From contig NZ_CP192507.1 of the NCBI RefSeq assembly GCF_050613145.1, positions 2,232,001 through 2,296,000 on the forward strand: 64,000 bases of DNA, read 5' to 3'. Under the pieces are notes generated by a model, which made no database searches, was not told where the DNA came from, and saw only the letters and a list, made by a program, of their open reading frames with translations. The position numbers and the translations under genes were made by a program. Shown piece after piece: positions 42,012 to 51,953 of the stretch. Source of the stretch: Lysinibacillus_B sp050613145. Lineage in GTDB: Bacteria > Bacillota > Bacilli > Bacillales_A > Planococcaceae. Positions within the stretch are counted from its first letter, which is position 1; each line of letters begins with the position of its first letter.

Positions 42012-44237
42012 TTATTTTGCTTCTTTGTCAATAATGCGACCTTCGATTTCAGCCGGAATTGTTTTTAAACCTTTTAAATGTTCCGCGAAGTTTTCCCAAT
42101 CTGATAAACCTAAATCTGTCACACGGCCTTCAGCGTATGCTTTCGCAAACATATCAAAACCGTCTCCACCTTTAGCAGTAAACGCATTTGTTGCAACTGT
42201 GTACGTTTTATCTGCTTCAATTGTGGCATACGTACCATCTTCATTTAACAATTCAATTGATACAACTCGCTCACCTGTTGGTTTAGATGAATCGTATGTT
42301 ACACGAGCGCCTGATATGTGCAGGAATCCACCGTTCTCTTTTGGTGCATTTTTCAGAGATACTTCAAACGCCGCTTGTAGCTCGGCACCTGTAGCTTCCA
42401 TTAATGCTAACGTATTACCGAATGGCAGTACTGTAATTACTTGACCAACCGTTACATTACCTGCCGGGATAGCTGCACGAATACCGCCACCATTTTGAAG
42501 AGCCATTACGACTTTTTTATCTGTGAATTTTTGTGCTTTGGCGCGCATACCATCTGTAATTAAGTTCCCAAGAATCGTTTCGTTTGCACGTACTGATTCA
42601 CCTGGCGTATCACTTTCAGAAGACTGACGTGGATTTGTTAGTTCCGCTTCTAATGTTACACCAATTTCATTATTTGCTACTTTATCCACTTGCTCTTTGA
42701 ATGGCGCTAATATTTTTAATGCTTCTTCATCTTCCACTACATCAGCAAGCTTGATTAATTCACCCGCGTATTCTGTCACAACACCTTCTTCATTAAATGT
42801 TACATCTAATGTACCGAGGTAGTCAGCATATTGGTACGCTTGTACAATTAATGTTGCATCTTTCGCTACGCCAACTGTATTTGTATCAACGATGATCGGC
42901 TCGTCTAATTGTGTATGTGAGTGTCCACCAACAATTACATCGATACCTTCTACATTTTTGGCAAGCTCGATATCATTATCTACTAACGGGCTATCATCAT
43001 AACCGATATGTGTTAAAGCGATAATTTTATTAACACCTTGCTCTTCAAATGCTGCTACTGCTTCTTCAGCTGCTTCCAGGTAATTTGTTAAATCTACATC
43101 ACCAGTAGATGAAATATCTTCTGTATCTTCCGTTGTTAAACCAAAGATCCCGACTTTTTCACCGTTTACTTCTTTAATAATTCCTTTGTAAAGGTTCCCA
43201 TCGACATAGTCAGCAGTATATTCATATTTTGCGATATCAGCAAACTTCGCATCTTTTGAAAAATCTGCGTTTGCACTTAATACCGGGAAATTTGCACCTT
43301 TAATGAAGTCTACTAACGCTTGGTGACCTTCCTCTGAGCTTCCTAAGTCAAATTCATGGTTTCCAAGTGTCATTGCGTCAAAATTCATTAATTTCATTAA
43401 CGCTAAGTCTGCTTCACCGTGGAATTCGTTGAAATATAACGTACCGCTAAGCACATCACCAGCATGCAATAATAGCGCATCTTCATTTTGGGCACGGTAC
43501 TCTTTTGCTGCTGTTACAAGCTTCGGTAATTTGTCAACATTTGCATGTGTATCATTAACATGTAAAATTGATAAATCAAATGTGTTTTCTTCTGTTGGTT
43601 GTTCAGTTGGCTCTTCTGGTTCTTCAACATCCGCTTCTTCTAACCATGCTAAGCCTCGTACGATAAAGGAAGCTAATTGGCCACGTGTTACATCTGCATC
43701 TGGGCTATACGTTGTTTCAGTAGTACCAGTTGTTAAGCCATTTTCATATAGTGCTATAATTGCCTCATAGTATTCGCTAGAAGATGTAACATCCGTAAAT
43801 GGATTAGCACCTTCACCTGTAATTTCTAAAATGTTTGTGACCATTTTAGCAAATTGACCGCGTGTAATTTCTTCTGTTGGTTTAAATGAACCGTCAGCAT
43901 ATCCTTTAATGAAACCATAGCTAGCTAAAATTTCAATTGCTTCGGCATATTCGTTTGATGCTGGAACATCTGTAAATGATGCTGTTCCTGGACCTTTTGT
44001 TAAGCCAAATGCATTCACTAACATTTTCGCAGCTTGACCGCGTGTTACAGCCTGGCTAGGTTTAAATGTACCATCTGCATAGCCGTTAATAACACCTGCT
44101 TCATGTAATGTTAAAATGTTCTCATAGTGTGAGTTTTTCGCATCTACATCTGTAAACCCTGCAGCAGATACACCTGAAACCGCTACTAAACTAGCTGTTG
44201 CTGCACCTACTGTAGCAAATAATTTGCGTTTATTCAT
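42012..44237 (-). CDS. SLH-domain 5'-nucleotidase / metallophosphoesterase
   Basis: A 741-residue surface enzyme. It has a signal peptide (residues 1-26, ending VSAAG) and three SLH modules (about 27-70, 87-132 and 147-190), each with a GYADG/TGTTE...VTRGQ-type core, which bind pyruvylated cell-wall polymer. After an acidic/Pro linker comes a calcineurin-like domain with LHVNDTHAN, LHAGDVLSG, LGNHEFDLG and VGGHSHT. The C-terminal 5'-nucleotidase domain has NGGGIRAAIPAGNVTVGQVITVLPFGN and GGDGFDMF. It would dephosphorylate extracellular nucleotides for phosphate and nucleoside scavenging. Confidence 0.95.
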   Translation of the reverse strand: MNKRKLFATVGAATASLVAVSGVSAAGFTDVDAKNSHYENILTLHEAGVINGYADGTFKPSQAVTRGQAAKMLVNAFGLTKGPGTASFTDVPASNEYAEAIEILASYGFIKGYADGSFKPTEEITRGQFAKMVTNILEITGEGANPFTDVTSSSEYYEAIIALYENGLTTGTTETTYSPDADVTRGQLASFIVRGLAWLEEADVEEPEEPTEQPTEENTFDLSILHVNDTHANVDKLPKLVTAAKEYRAQNEDALLLHAGDVLSGTLYFNEFHGEADLALMKLMNFDAMTLGNHEFDLGSSEEGHQALVDFIKGANFPVLSANADFSKDAKFADIAKYEYTADYVDGNLYKGIIKEVNGEKVGIFGLTTEDTEDISSTGDVDLTNYLEAAEEAVAAFEEQGVNKIIALTHIGYDDSPLVDNDIELAKNVEGIDVIVGGHSHTQLDEPIIVDTNTVGVAKDATLIVQAYQYADYLGTLDVTFNEEGVVTEYAGELIKLADVVEDEEALKILAPFKEQVDKVANNEIGVTLEAELTNPRQSSESDTPGESVRANETILGNLITDGMRAKAQKFTDKKVVMALQNGGGIRAAIPAGNVTVGQVITVLPFGNTLALMEATGAELQAAFEVSLKNAPKENGGFLHISGARVTYDSSKPTGERVVSIELLNEDGTYATIEADKTYTVATNAFTAKGGDGFDMFAKAYAEGRVTDLGLSDWENFAEHLKGLKTIPAEIEGRIIDKEAK

Positions 44238-44590
44238 TGTCAGACCTCCAACTATTTAATAATTACCACTTAATTGTACAAAATTTTACATATATAATCT
44301 ATATTTCCCTTTGTTAATTTTCTGATCACTATGTTTAAGTTATCATGTAGTTTGTTAATAAATTGTTAATGGATATATTTTCCTTCAAAAACTTATACGT
44401 TGCGCAAAACGATACTAAAGACTATCTTTACTTATGCAATCTAATTGCTACAAAATTTTCTTGCATAAAAAGACGCCACGAAAAAAAATTTAGAAAACCT
44501 TTCTACCCTACATATATGGTAGCTACTATTAAGATGATGATAGACAAAACATAGACGTGTTAAACGGACAAAAATAGCAAACAATCAGAT
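44238..44590. other. Promoter region of the SLH nucleotidase gene and unassigned DNA
   Basis: AT-rich. The SD of the leftward gene lies at about 44245-44252. A 63-codon plus-strand frame at 44363-44554 lacks an SD and protein-like composition and is not taken as a gene. Confidence 0.5.
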
Positions 44591-44900
44591 GTGTTGATTA
44601 TACAAATATCGGTAGGTAATTAGCGTGATTTTTTAATGAAATGGTTAATAAAAGGCGCTTGCTTGTTGATTGGAGCGGAGGCAACTCGACTCCTGCAGGA
44701 GAAAGATCAAAGGCTAAAGTCGCCACGTCCTGTGGCAACGCCTTTGTGAGCAACATCATGTTGCCCCGAGCTGAAAATCCATTTATTTCGGCAATAGCCG
44801 AAATAAATTAGTTGAAGCCGTGCCTGTGGAAAGCGAGTCAACCGTAGCGGAAATCAACGTATTCTAATGCTCTATTTAATAGTAAAAGGTAAATCACCAC
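44591..44900. repeat. Interspersed repeat, family 1, copy D
   Basis: 310 bp with ends GTGTTGATT and AATCACCAC (one mismatch to copies A and C). It runs opposite to A and C, and its GC-rich centre is the longest seen, with a nested hairpin around TTTATTTCGGCAATAGCCG. Confidence 0.75.
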
Positions 44901-44910
44901 GCGTGGCAAA

Positions 44911-44953
44911 TAAAAAGAAGGCAAAGTCCTACACGGGACCTTGCCTTCTTTTG
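44911..44953. terminator. Terminator of citB
   Basis: AAAAGAAGGCAA pairs with TTGCCTTCTTTT, with GTCC and GGAC pairing inside, 12 bp after the aconitase stop. Confidence 0.85.
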
Positions 44954-44964
44954 GTATGCGCAAA

Positions 44965-47673
44965 TTAAGCTTCTTGAGCTTTGTTACGTAATACCATTTG
45001 TAGGATACCACCGTGACGGTAGTAGTCTACTTCTACTTCTGAGTCGAAACGAGCTAATGCTTTGAACTCAGTTACTTTACCTTCTGGAGAAGTTGCAGTA
45101 ACAGTTAGGATATCACGTGGTTTCACATCGTCAGTTAAGTTAACAGCGATTGTTTCGTCACCTTTTAATCCTAAAGTATCAGCTGATTCGCCAGCCATGA
45201 ATTGTAATGGTAATACACCCATCATCACTAAGTTAGAACGGTGGATACGCTCATAAGATTGTGCGATTACAGTTTTAACACCTAGTAAGAATGTACCTTT
45301 AGCAGCCCAGTCACGAGATGAACCCATACCGTAGTCGTTACCAGCTAATACTACTAAGCCAGTGCCTGCTTCTTGGTACTTCATGCATGCATCGTAAATG
45401 TACTCAACTTCACCTGTTGGCCAGTAAGTAGTGAAACCACCTTCTGTACCTGGTGCAACTTGGTTACGGATACGGATGTTCGCGAATGTACCACGCATCA
45501 TTACTTCGTGGTTACCACGACGAGAACCGTAAGAGTTGAAGTCACGGATTGCTACGCCGTTTTCGATTAAATATTTACCTGCTGGTGTATCTTTACCGAT
45601 TGAACCAGCTGGAGAAATGTGGTCAGTCGTGATTGAGTCACCGAACTTAGCCATTACACGTAATCCTTCTAAAGTTTGAATCGCACCTGGCTCTTTAGAA
45701 AGACCAGTGAAGAATGGTGGGTTTTGGATGTAAGTTGATTTGTCATCGAATGTGTATAGAGATTCAGTTGAAGTCTCGATAGCATTCCATTTTTCGTTAG
45801 CAGTGAATACTGTTTCATATTCTTTTTGGAATAATTCACGAGTAACTACTTGGTTTAATACTGCGTTTACTTCTTCAGTTGAAGGCCAGATGTCAGCGAA
45901 GAATACATCGTTACCATCTTTGTCTTTACCTAAAGAATCTTTTTGTAGATCGATATCTACAGTACCAGCTAAAGCGTAAGCTACAACTAGTGGTGGTGAT
46001 GCTAAGAAGTTAGCTTTTACTAATGGGTGTACACGACCTTCGAAGTTACGGTTACCAGAAAGTACTGAAGTTACGAATAAGTCGTTAGATTTGATCGCTT
46101 CTTCGATTTCTGGAAGTAATGGACCTGAGTTACCGATACATGTTGTACAACCGTAACCAACTGTGTTGAAGCCGATTGCATCAAAGTATTGTTGTAAGCC
46201 AGAATCTTCTAAGTAACCAGTTACTACTTTAGAACCTGGTGCTAAAGATGTTTTAACCCATTTAGCTGGCTTGATGCCGCGCTCTACTGCTTTTTTAGCT
46301 ACTAAACCAGCTGCTAAAAGCACGTATGGGTTTGATGTATTTGTACAAGATGTGATTGCTGCGATTGCAACCGCACCTGCTGGAATTTCAACAGCACCTT
46401 CAGCAAAGTTAGCTGTAGACGTTTTGTCGAATTCTGCTTCAGTTAAACCGAAACCTTGAGTGCCTTGTGGAGCTACTACAGAATCACGGTAAACATTACG
46501 CATTTGAGTTAAAGGAATTAAATCTTGTGGACGTTTTGGACCAGAAAGGTTTGCTTCGATGTCCGCTAAGTTAATTTCTAAAACATCAGTGTAAACTGGC
46601 TCTAAAGTTGGGTCAAAGAACATGTCGTTCGCTTTTAAGTAGTTTTCTACAACAGCGATATGCTCTTCGTCACGACCAGTTAAACGCATGTAGTTTAATG
46701 ATTCGTTATCGATTGCGAAGAAACCACAAGTAGCACCATATTCTGGAGCCATGTTAGAGATTGTTGCACGGTCAGCTAATGGTAATTTTGTTACACCAGG
46801 ACCGAAGAACTCAACAAATTTACCAACTACGCCACGTTGACGTAAAACTTGAGTTACTTTTAAAGCTAAGTCAGTAGCTGTAGTACCGTTTGGTAATTCG
46901 CCTACTAATTTAACACCGATAACTTCTGGAATCGGGAAGTAAGAAGGTTGACCAAGCATACCTGCTTCAGCCTCGATACCACCTACACCCCATCCAAGAA
47001 CGCCGATACCGTTGATCATTGTTGTATGTGAGTCAGTACCTACTACTGAGTCTGGGAATGCTTCGAAAGTGCCATCTGCATTTTCTTTAACGTGTACGAT
47101 TGGAGCTAAATACTCTAAGTTAACTTGGTGTACGATACCAGTTGCTGGTGGTACAGCGCGGAAGTTATCATAAGCAGTTTGAGCCCATTTTAAGAAGTTA
47201 TAACGCTCAGCGTTACGCTCGAACTCAAGGTCCATGTTAGCGTTTAATGCTGCTGCATTACCGTATTTGTCTACTTGTACTGAGTGGTCAATTACAAGGT
47301 CAACAGGAATTGCAGGGTTAATTTTGTCTGGGTTACCACCCATTTCTTTCATTGCTGAACGTAAAGAAGCTAAGTCTACTACTACTGGTACACCAGTGAA
47401 GTCTTGTAAAACTACGCGAGATGGTTTGAATGGTACTTCCGCTTCTGCGTCTGCGCCAGCGCCCCATTTTGCTAATTCGTTTACGTGCTCTTCTTTGATT
47501 ACATATGCATCATATTGACGTAAAACTGATTCTAATAATACTTTGATTGAGTAAGGAAGGCGTGATACGTTTGCAATACCAGCTTCTTCGATTGCAGCTA
47601 AACGGTAGTAGTTGTACTGTTTACCGTTAACTTCAAAAGACGAACGGCTATTGTGTAAATTCTCTTGTGCCAT
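44965..47673 (-). CDS. citB: Aconitate hydratase
   Basis: A 902-residue AcnA-type aconitase of the TCA cycle, interconverting citrate and isocitrate. Fe-S ligands are the Cys of AITSCTNTSNPYVLLAAGL and of GYGCTTCIGNSGPLLPE. Substrate loops GTDSHTTMINGIGVLGWGVGGIEAEA, KFGDSITTDHISPAGSI and the swivel-domain YGMGSSRDWAAKG are intact. The length is that of Bacillus CitB, which is also an iron-responsive RNA-binding protein. The SD GGGGGAT is clear. Regulation is not obvious from the upstream DNA. Confidence 0.97.
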   Translation of the reverse strand: MAQENLHNSRSSFEVNGKQYNYYRLAAIEEAGIANVSRLPYSIKVLLESVLRQYDAYVIKEEHVNELAKWGAGADAEAEVPFKPSRVVLQDFTGVPVVVDLASLRSAMKEMGGNPDKINPAIPVDLVIDHSVQVDKYGNAAALNANMDLEFERNAERYNFLKWAQTAYDNFRAVPPATGIVHQVNLEYLAPIVHVKENADGTFEAFPDSVVGTDSHTTMINGIGVLGWGVGGIEAEAGMLGQPSYFPIPEVIGVKLVGELPNGTTATDLALKVTQVLRQRGVVGKFVEFFGPGVTKLPLADRATISNMAPEYGATCGFFAIDNESLNYMRLTGRDEEHIAVVENYLKANDMFFDPTLEPVYTDVLEINLADIEANLSGPKRPQDLIPLTQMRNVYRDSVVAPQGTQGFGLTEAEFDKTSTANFAEGAVEIPAGAVAIAAITSCTNTSNPYVLLAAGLVAKKAVERGIKPAKWVKTSLAPGSKVVTGYLEDSGLQQYFDAIGFNTVGYGCTTCIGNSGPLLPEIEEAIKSNDLFVTSVLSGNRNFEGRVHPLVKANFLASPPLVVAYALAGTVDIDLQKDSLGKDKDGNDVFFADIWPSTEEVNAVLNQVVTRELFQKEYETVFTANEKWNAIETSTESLYTFDDKSTYIQNPPFFTGLSKEPGAIQTLEGLRVMAKFGDSITTDHISPAGSIGKDTPAGKYLIENGVAIRDFNSYGSRRGNHEVMMRGTFANIRIRNQVAPGTEGGFTTYWPTGEVEYIYDACMKYQEAGTGLVVLAGNDYGMGSSRDWAAKGTFLLGVKTVIAQSYERIHRSNLVMMGVLPLQFMAGESADTLGLKGDETIAVNLTDDVKPRDILTVTATSPEGKVTEFKALARFDSEVEVDYYRHGGILQMVLRNKAQEA

Positions 47674-47990
47674 TTGTAAATCCCCCTATTTTTCATAATT
47701 GAAAAGGCTATTATGTAAGCTTCTTTTCTCCAAAAACTATCATATCTTATTTTTTAACATAAGTAAATTACATTAATATTATCTTTTGCAATAAGTTTAA
47801 TTTATGACCTAGCGCAAATACGACATTTTTCTACAATAACGAGCAGATTTGGCATAGTAAAATTTTCTTTTTCTAAAACACCGTTTCTTATCGTTTTATT
47901 TTTATCGCGTACTATTAAGACTTGCTGACAACAAACACTTGTTTAGGTTGCTCGTAAAGACCCTAAAATATACAATGACTTCGCTTTCAT
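47674..47990. other. citB promoter region
   Basis: 317 bp between DUF2785 and aconitase genes. CTTAT and ATAAG half-sites occur around 47743-47762, loosely like citrate-control sites, but the spacing does not fit a named consensus. Nothing else is recognised. Confidence 0.4.
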
Positions 47991-48824
47991 TTAAGAAAGT
48001 TTCAGCCAACGTTGGATAAAAATTGATGTCACCCCGCGTAATTTATCGTAGTGATTTGAAAACTTCAGCGTGAAATAAAGGTTCTTCATAAAATGCAAAA
48101 TATTCGTTCGTGCTTTAAACCACTCCGGTGTATAGCCGCGCTCATACGCACTCATTTCTAATCTGTCAAATACTTGTTCCACCCATTCCACTAAAACATC
48201 TTCTTCAAATCCTTTTAACATAATGGCTTCTACTATTTTTGTAAATCGTTCTTCCTCATCATCTACAAATACATACCCTTTCCAAAACGCCGCCTTAATC
48301 CCTTGTAACAATTGCGGTGCACTATGCATACTAAAATCGGGATGTTGAATAAGTGCAACAGCTAAATCACTCACATGCGCTATACTATGTGCCCAGCCAT
48401 GTGCCTCACTAACAAAGCTACGTAAGTCAAGCTCTCGTTGTAATAGCTTGACTGCACTCATCGTAATGGCTTGAATTGTGTCGTGAGATAAAATGTGTAA
48501 TTGGCGATCCGCATGTAAAAGAGCTGTTAACCAAAGTGCTGCAAATGAACGCGTATAAACAGCATCTGTATTGACTTCCCCTAAACCGTATAACAGTCCA
48601 TCTTCCTGCACTAATGTTAATGCAATGTTTTGCAATTGTTCATGTGGAATTTGATTAGCGGATAATAGTTCAATAAACAAGCGATAATTTAACTGATCCC
48701 GAAGCTCACCATTTGGGTCACCAATATGCGCTAACATGTCTTGTAATAGGGTTGGGTGCTCGTTTATATATGCTTGACGCTCCTCTAAAGATTGGGCAAG
48801 CACCATTTGTAATGTTTCTCTCAA
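47991..48824 (-). CDS. DUF2785 domain-containing protein
   Basis: A 277-residue protein of helical repeats. The DUF2785 landmarks are DAVYTRSFAALWLTALLHAD, the LDLRSFVSEAHGWAHSIAHVSDLAVALIQHP stretch and ERFTKIVEAI. Function is unknown; the invariant GWAHSIAH His pair could bind metal or ligand. Translation begins at TTG 48824 with GAGGAGG at 9 nt. It follows the VWA gene by 68 bp on the same strand and is probably the third gene of the MoxR-VWA unit. Confidence 0.85.
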   Translation of the reverse strand: MRETLQMVLAQSLEERQAYINEHPTLLQDMLAHIGDPNGELRDQLNYRLFIELLSANQIPHEQLQNIALTLVQEDGLLYGLGEVNTDAVYTRSFAALWLTALLHADRQLHILSHDTIQAITMSAVKLLQRELDLRSFVSEAHGWAHSIAHVSDLAVALIQHPDFSMHSAPQLLQGIKAAFWKGYVFVDDEEERFTKIVEAIMLKGFEEDVLVEWVEQVFDRLEMSAYERGYTPEWFKARTNILHFMKNLYFTLKFSNHYDKLRGVTSIFIQRWLKLS

Positions 48825-48892
48825 AAAATATTCCTCCTCATCAAATCATTATTGTCATTTTAAGAGACAACAACCGATTTGACTAGGAGGAA

Positions 48893-50383
48893 CTATCCGC
48901 CGATTGAAAATGCTTCTTCTGCATCTAGTAATGTATTCACTTCAATAACTTTATCGGAAAAGCTTTTCACAAGTTCTACATCTACCGTATTGATTAAATT
49001 CGTTAGTATAACAGCTATACATTCAAACTTACGCTTTTGCTTGATTAAATTAAATTCCTCTAAAAAACGGCTTGGTAAAAAGCTTGATCCATCTGTTACA
49101 AATAAAATATCCGCGTGATTAAATTCACTTGTTGTTAAAATATCGAGCGAGGCACGTAAAGGCTTCTCATAATTTGTACCGCCGCCTAAAAAACGCCGAT
49201 TAAATGCTAACACCTCATCAACGGTTGATTGTCCTTTTGGAAACACCATAATTTCCCCAAGATCACTGGCAAATGGTACGATGGCTAAATCACGCTTTTG
49301 GTTCCGTGCTATCGCTAGTAACGCTAAACAAAAAGCCTTACTCTCTGCTTTGATTGATGTCATGGAGCTACTTTCATCGATACAAATAATAATTGGTCCG
49401 CGTCCTTTACGCTCTTTTCCGTGTGTATCGAAGACAAGCGTCTGTTGTTCTGCATAACGGCGTAAAAAATCAAGCTTGGCATGAGGCATGATAAAATGTG
49501 CTAGCTCCAGCGGCAAAAGCCTTCCCACTTCTTGACCTAACGTAATGTTTTGACGCTCCATCGTCATTTTATGTTTTATTTTTTGTTTTTTCCTAGCAAT
49601 ACGTTTAAAGCGCCCTACTAATTCCGCAATTTTTTGTAATACGTCCTGTTGCCTAATTTCCTCTGCTAGTTGGAACTGCTCCGTTATCGGCACCGTGTTT
49701 AACTTTTTGCCACCTAGAGCGCCTACTTCTGCCACTGTTTGCTTAGTTTCCCTTACTGCTTTTCGCGAATGGGAGAGCATCAAACTCAACTGTCCCTTTA
49801 ATAGGTCCTTCATCGTATTTTGCAATTCTTTTAATGCTTGCTGTTTTTCTTGTTGTGAAGTAACTAGCTGTTTTTCGTTCCATTCTATTTGTAGCTGGAT
49901 ACGCCTTTTTTCTTGCATGGAGGCATCCAAATCCTCTTGCAATACTTGAAGTTCTTTTATTCGGTCATGTACACGCTGTCCCATTCTTTCAGCGCGCTCT
50001 CGCTTCCATTGTGCATCACGTACTGCCCGGTTGTCCTTTAACCATGCTTTTAGCTGTTCCCCTAGCGATACCGTCATTAATACCGCTAATAAATCATCCG
50101 CTACCGTTAACTGTTGCCATTTTCTAAATTCCTCCGTCTGCATGAGATGCTCTACTAAATCGTACTGAATCGGAAGATGTTTCTGCATATTAGACTGCAA
50201 CTGCGGCTGAAATGTATAAAAAGCATACCAAATATCCCCGAGGATATTCGTAAAACCGGCATATATTTTTTCACCTTCCTCACAAGTCTCTTGTAGCATT
50301 TTAGCTAATCCCATTAGTTCATTAAACCGTTCAAATTGGCGCTCGGAAGGAGATAAAACCGTTTGACTATATACATATTTCAT
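48893..50383 (-). CDS. VWA domain protein (CoxE/ViaA-like)
   Basis: A 496-residue soluble protein. The N-terminal 300 residues are helical, with a long coiled coil (about 120-260, KRERAERMGQRVHDRIKELQVLQEDLDASM). The C-terminal VWA domain has the metal-site PIIICIDESSSMTSIKAESKAF (DxSxS), with Thr in GGGTNYEKPL and the later Asp in HADILFVTDGSS. Such proteins are adaptors of MoxR ATPases, as in RavA-ViaA, and usually act in remodelling or metal insertion. The MoxR gene lies 54 bp upstream. Confidence 0.9.
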   Translation of the reverse strand: MKYVYSQTVLSPSERQFERFNELMGLAKMLQETCEEGEKIYAGFTNILGDIWYAFYTFQPQLQSNMQKHLPIQYDLVEHLMQTEEFRKWQQLTVADDLLAVLMTVSLGEQLKAWLKDNRAVRDAQWKRERAERMGQRVHDRIKELQVLQEDLDASMQEKRRIQLQIEWNEKQLVTSQQEKQQALKELQNTMKDLLKGQLSLMLSHSRKAVRETKQTVAEVGALGGKKLNTVPITEQFQLAEEIRQQDVLQKIAELVGRFKRIARKKQKIKHKMTMERQNITLGQEVGRLLPLELAHFIMPHAKLDFLRRYAEQQTLVFDTHGKERKGRGPIIICIDESSSMTSIKAESKAFCLALLAIARNQKRDLAIVPFASDLGEIMVFPKGQSTVDEVLAFNRRFLGGGTNYEKPLRASLDILTTSEFNHADILFVTDGSSFLPSRFLEEFNLIKQKRKFECIAVILTNLINTVDVELVKSFSDKVIEVNTLLDAEEAFSIGG

Positions 50384-50437
50384 ACTTTCACCTACAGAAA
50401 AAGGCGTCTACACTAGCCGCCTTAAATTTATGAAAAA

Positions 50438-51559
50438 TTAAAAACCAATCACATCCGTCGTGATTTGTAATAATCGTTTATGCATATCCTGTTTTAACTG
50501 AATGAGCTCTTCCCGATTAGGCGCTTGGCGATGCATCGCTTGCACTTCTAAAAATAGAGATTTCCCCTGGATCAATAATTCGCTTACTGTTGCATGTGAA
50601 TTAGGTGTACGACGAATCATGGCATTTCGCGCATTAACAATAACGTCCTCAAACTCCGGTACAATTCGTTCAATAAATGCCTCTACTGTATCATGGCAAA
50701 TATCGTGCAAAATTTCTTCTGTTTTTTCCTTCTGATCAATCGTTTCCCATAATGCATGTTTCAATAATGCTATATCCGTACGTGTCACTTCAAAACGGCC
50801 TTCTAAATATGCTTTCGCTTGCAACAATGATAGCGACTGTTTGAAACGACGGTCCGATGGGCGAATGCCCTCATCTCGTAGTTTACTACGTACTTTAGCA
50901 AGTGTTTGATAAATGGCATCCGAAATGAAAACAGATTTCACACGATTCTGATGAAAATTAAGCTCATCTAATGTTAATGTCGGCATGGTCATTTCTCGTT
51001 CATCTTTTAGCATTGAAATAAATGAATCTTCCTCTCGAATATACTCTACCTCATACCGAAGTAAAAATCGGTCAAATAATGCTTCTAACCCTTCCTCTTC
51101 TTCAATATATTCATTAGAAGAACCAACTAACGTCATAAGCGGTGAAGTAACGGGCACGCCGTTATTATAATAAATGCGTTCATTTATAAGCGTTAACAAA
51201 GAGTTTAATATAGCAGAGTTTGCTTTAAAGATTTCATCTATAAATGCAAAGTGAGCTTCTGGGAGCATCCCTTCTATATTGCGCTTATAAATGCCTTGCT
51301 CTAAATCTTTTAGTGATAGCACACCAAATAACTCCTCTGGTGTACTAAAAGGTGTTAATAAATGTTGAAAGTACTGGCTACCTTCTACTATTTTACCGAG
51401 CATGGAAGATAACGCGCTTTTTCCTGTACCAGCTGGGCCGATGAACACGATATGTTGGCGTGAGAGAAGGGCTGTCATCAGCGCTTCAATTTCAGCCTCA
51501 CGGTCATAAAACTTACTATTTAAACACTGTTGTATTTGCTGCAACTTCATATATGACAT
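50438..51559 (-). CDS. MoxR family AAA+ ATPase (RavA-like)
   Basis: A 373-residue ATPase. Walker A is FIGPAGTGKSALSSMLGK (about residues 37-54), Walker B AHFAFIDEIFKANSAILNSLLTLINER, sensor 1 MTLVGSSNEYIEEEEGLEALFDRFLLRYEVEY, and Arg finger and sensor 2 in GIRPSDRRFKQSLSLL. The C-terminal 100 residues form a helical tail. It probably works with the VWA protein encoded next to it. It is the first gene of the leftward unit and divergent from the beta-helix gene by 394 bp. Confidence 0.93.
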   Translation of the reverse strand: MSYMKLQQIQQCLNSKFYDREAEIEALMTALLSRQHIVFIGPAGTGKSALSSMLGKIVEGSQYFQHLLTPFSTPEELFGVLSLKDLEQGIYKRNIEGMLPEAHFAFIDEIFKANSAILNSLLTLINERIYYNNGVPVTSPLMTLVGSSNEYIEEEEGLEALFDRFLLRYEVEYIREEDSFISMLKDEREMTMPTLTLDELNFHQNRVKSVFISDAIYQTLAKVRSKLRDEGIRPSDRRFKQSLSLLQAKAYLEGRFEVTRTDIALLKHALWETIDQKEKTEEILHDICHDTVEAFIERIVPEFEDVIVNARNAMIRRTPNSHATVSELLIQGKSLFLEVQAMHRQAPNREELIQLKQDMHKRLLQITTDVIGF

Positions 51560-51953
51560 ATTTCGCTCCCCCTTCTTCTAACCTAATTTTATGTTTTGTT
51601 TTTGGAGAATATCATCGGCGTCCATTATTTCTTATTATCATCTTTCACTTTTGGTAATTTTTTAAACATTGTTCTGTCGATAATCGTTCGTAATCAATAA
51701 ATTTTGCTAAAACACCTTAAGAATTTGAAATCTAAATCCATTGAATTAAACTTTCACAATAGCATTGGCCGTAGCCGCAGAATGGCTTATGGGGCGTTGC
51801 AAGTACTCATACAAAATTTACTATCTTTTATAAATAATTAATTCATCTTATTTAAATATGCATAATCAACCAGCACGTTTTTTTATATAGCTGTATCTTG
51901 TAACTATTTTTTATTATGTAATGTCACTGTGATTATTAGTTAGGAGGGTTTTT
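51560..51953. other. Divergent region between moxR-type and beta-helix genes
   Basis: AT-rich, with the moxR SD at 51570-51577 and the beta-helix SD (GGAGGG) at 51942-51947. No clear operator, terminator or small gene is seen. Confidence 0.5.

Noticed and set aside
44363..44554. 63-codon plus-strand frame upstream of the SLH gene
   Set aside because: No SD and a composition typical of chance AT-rich DNA in a promoter region.
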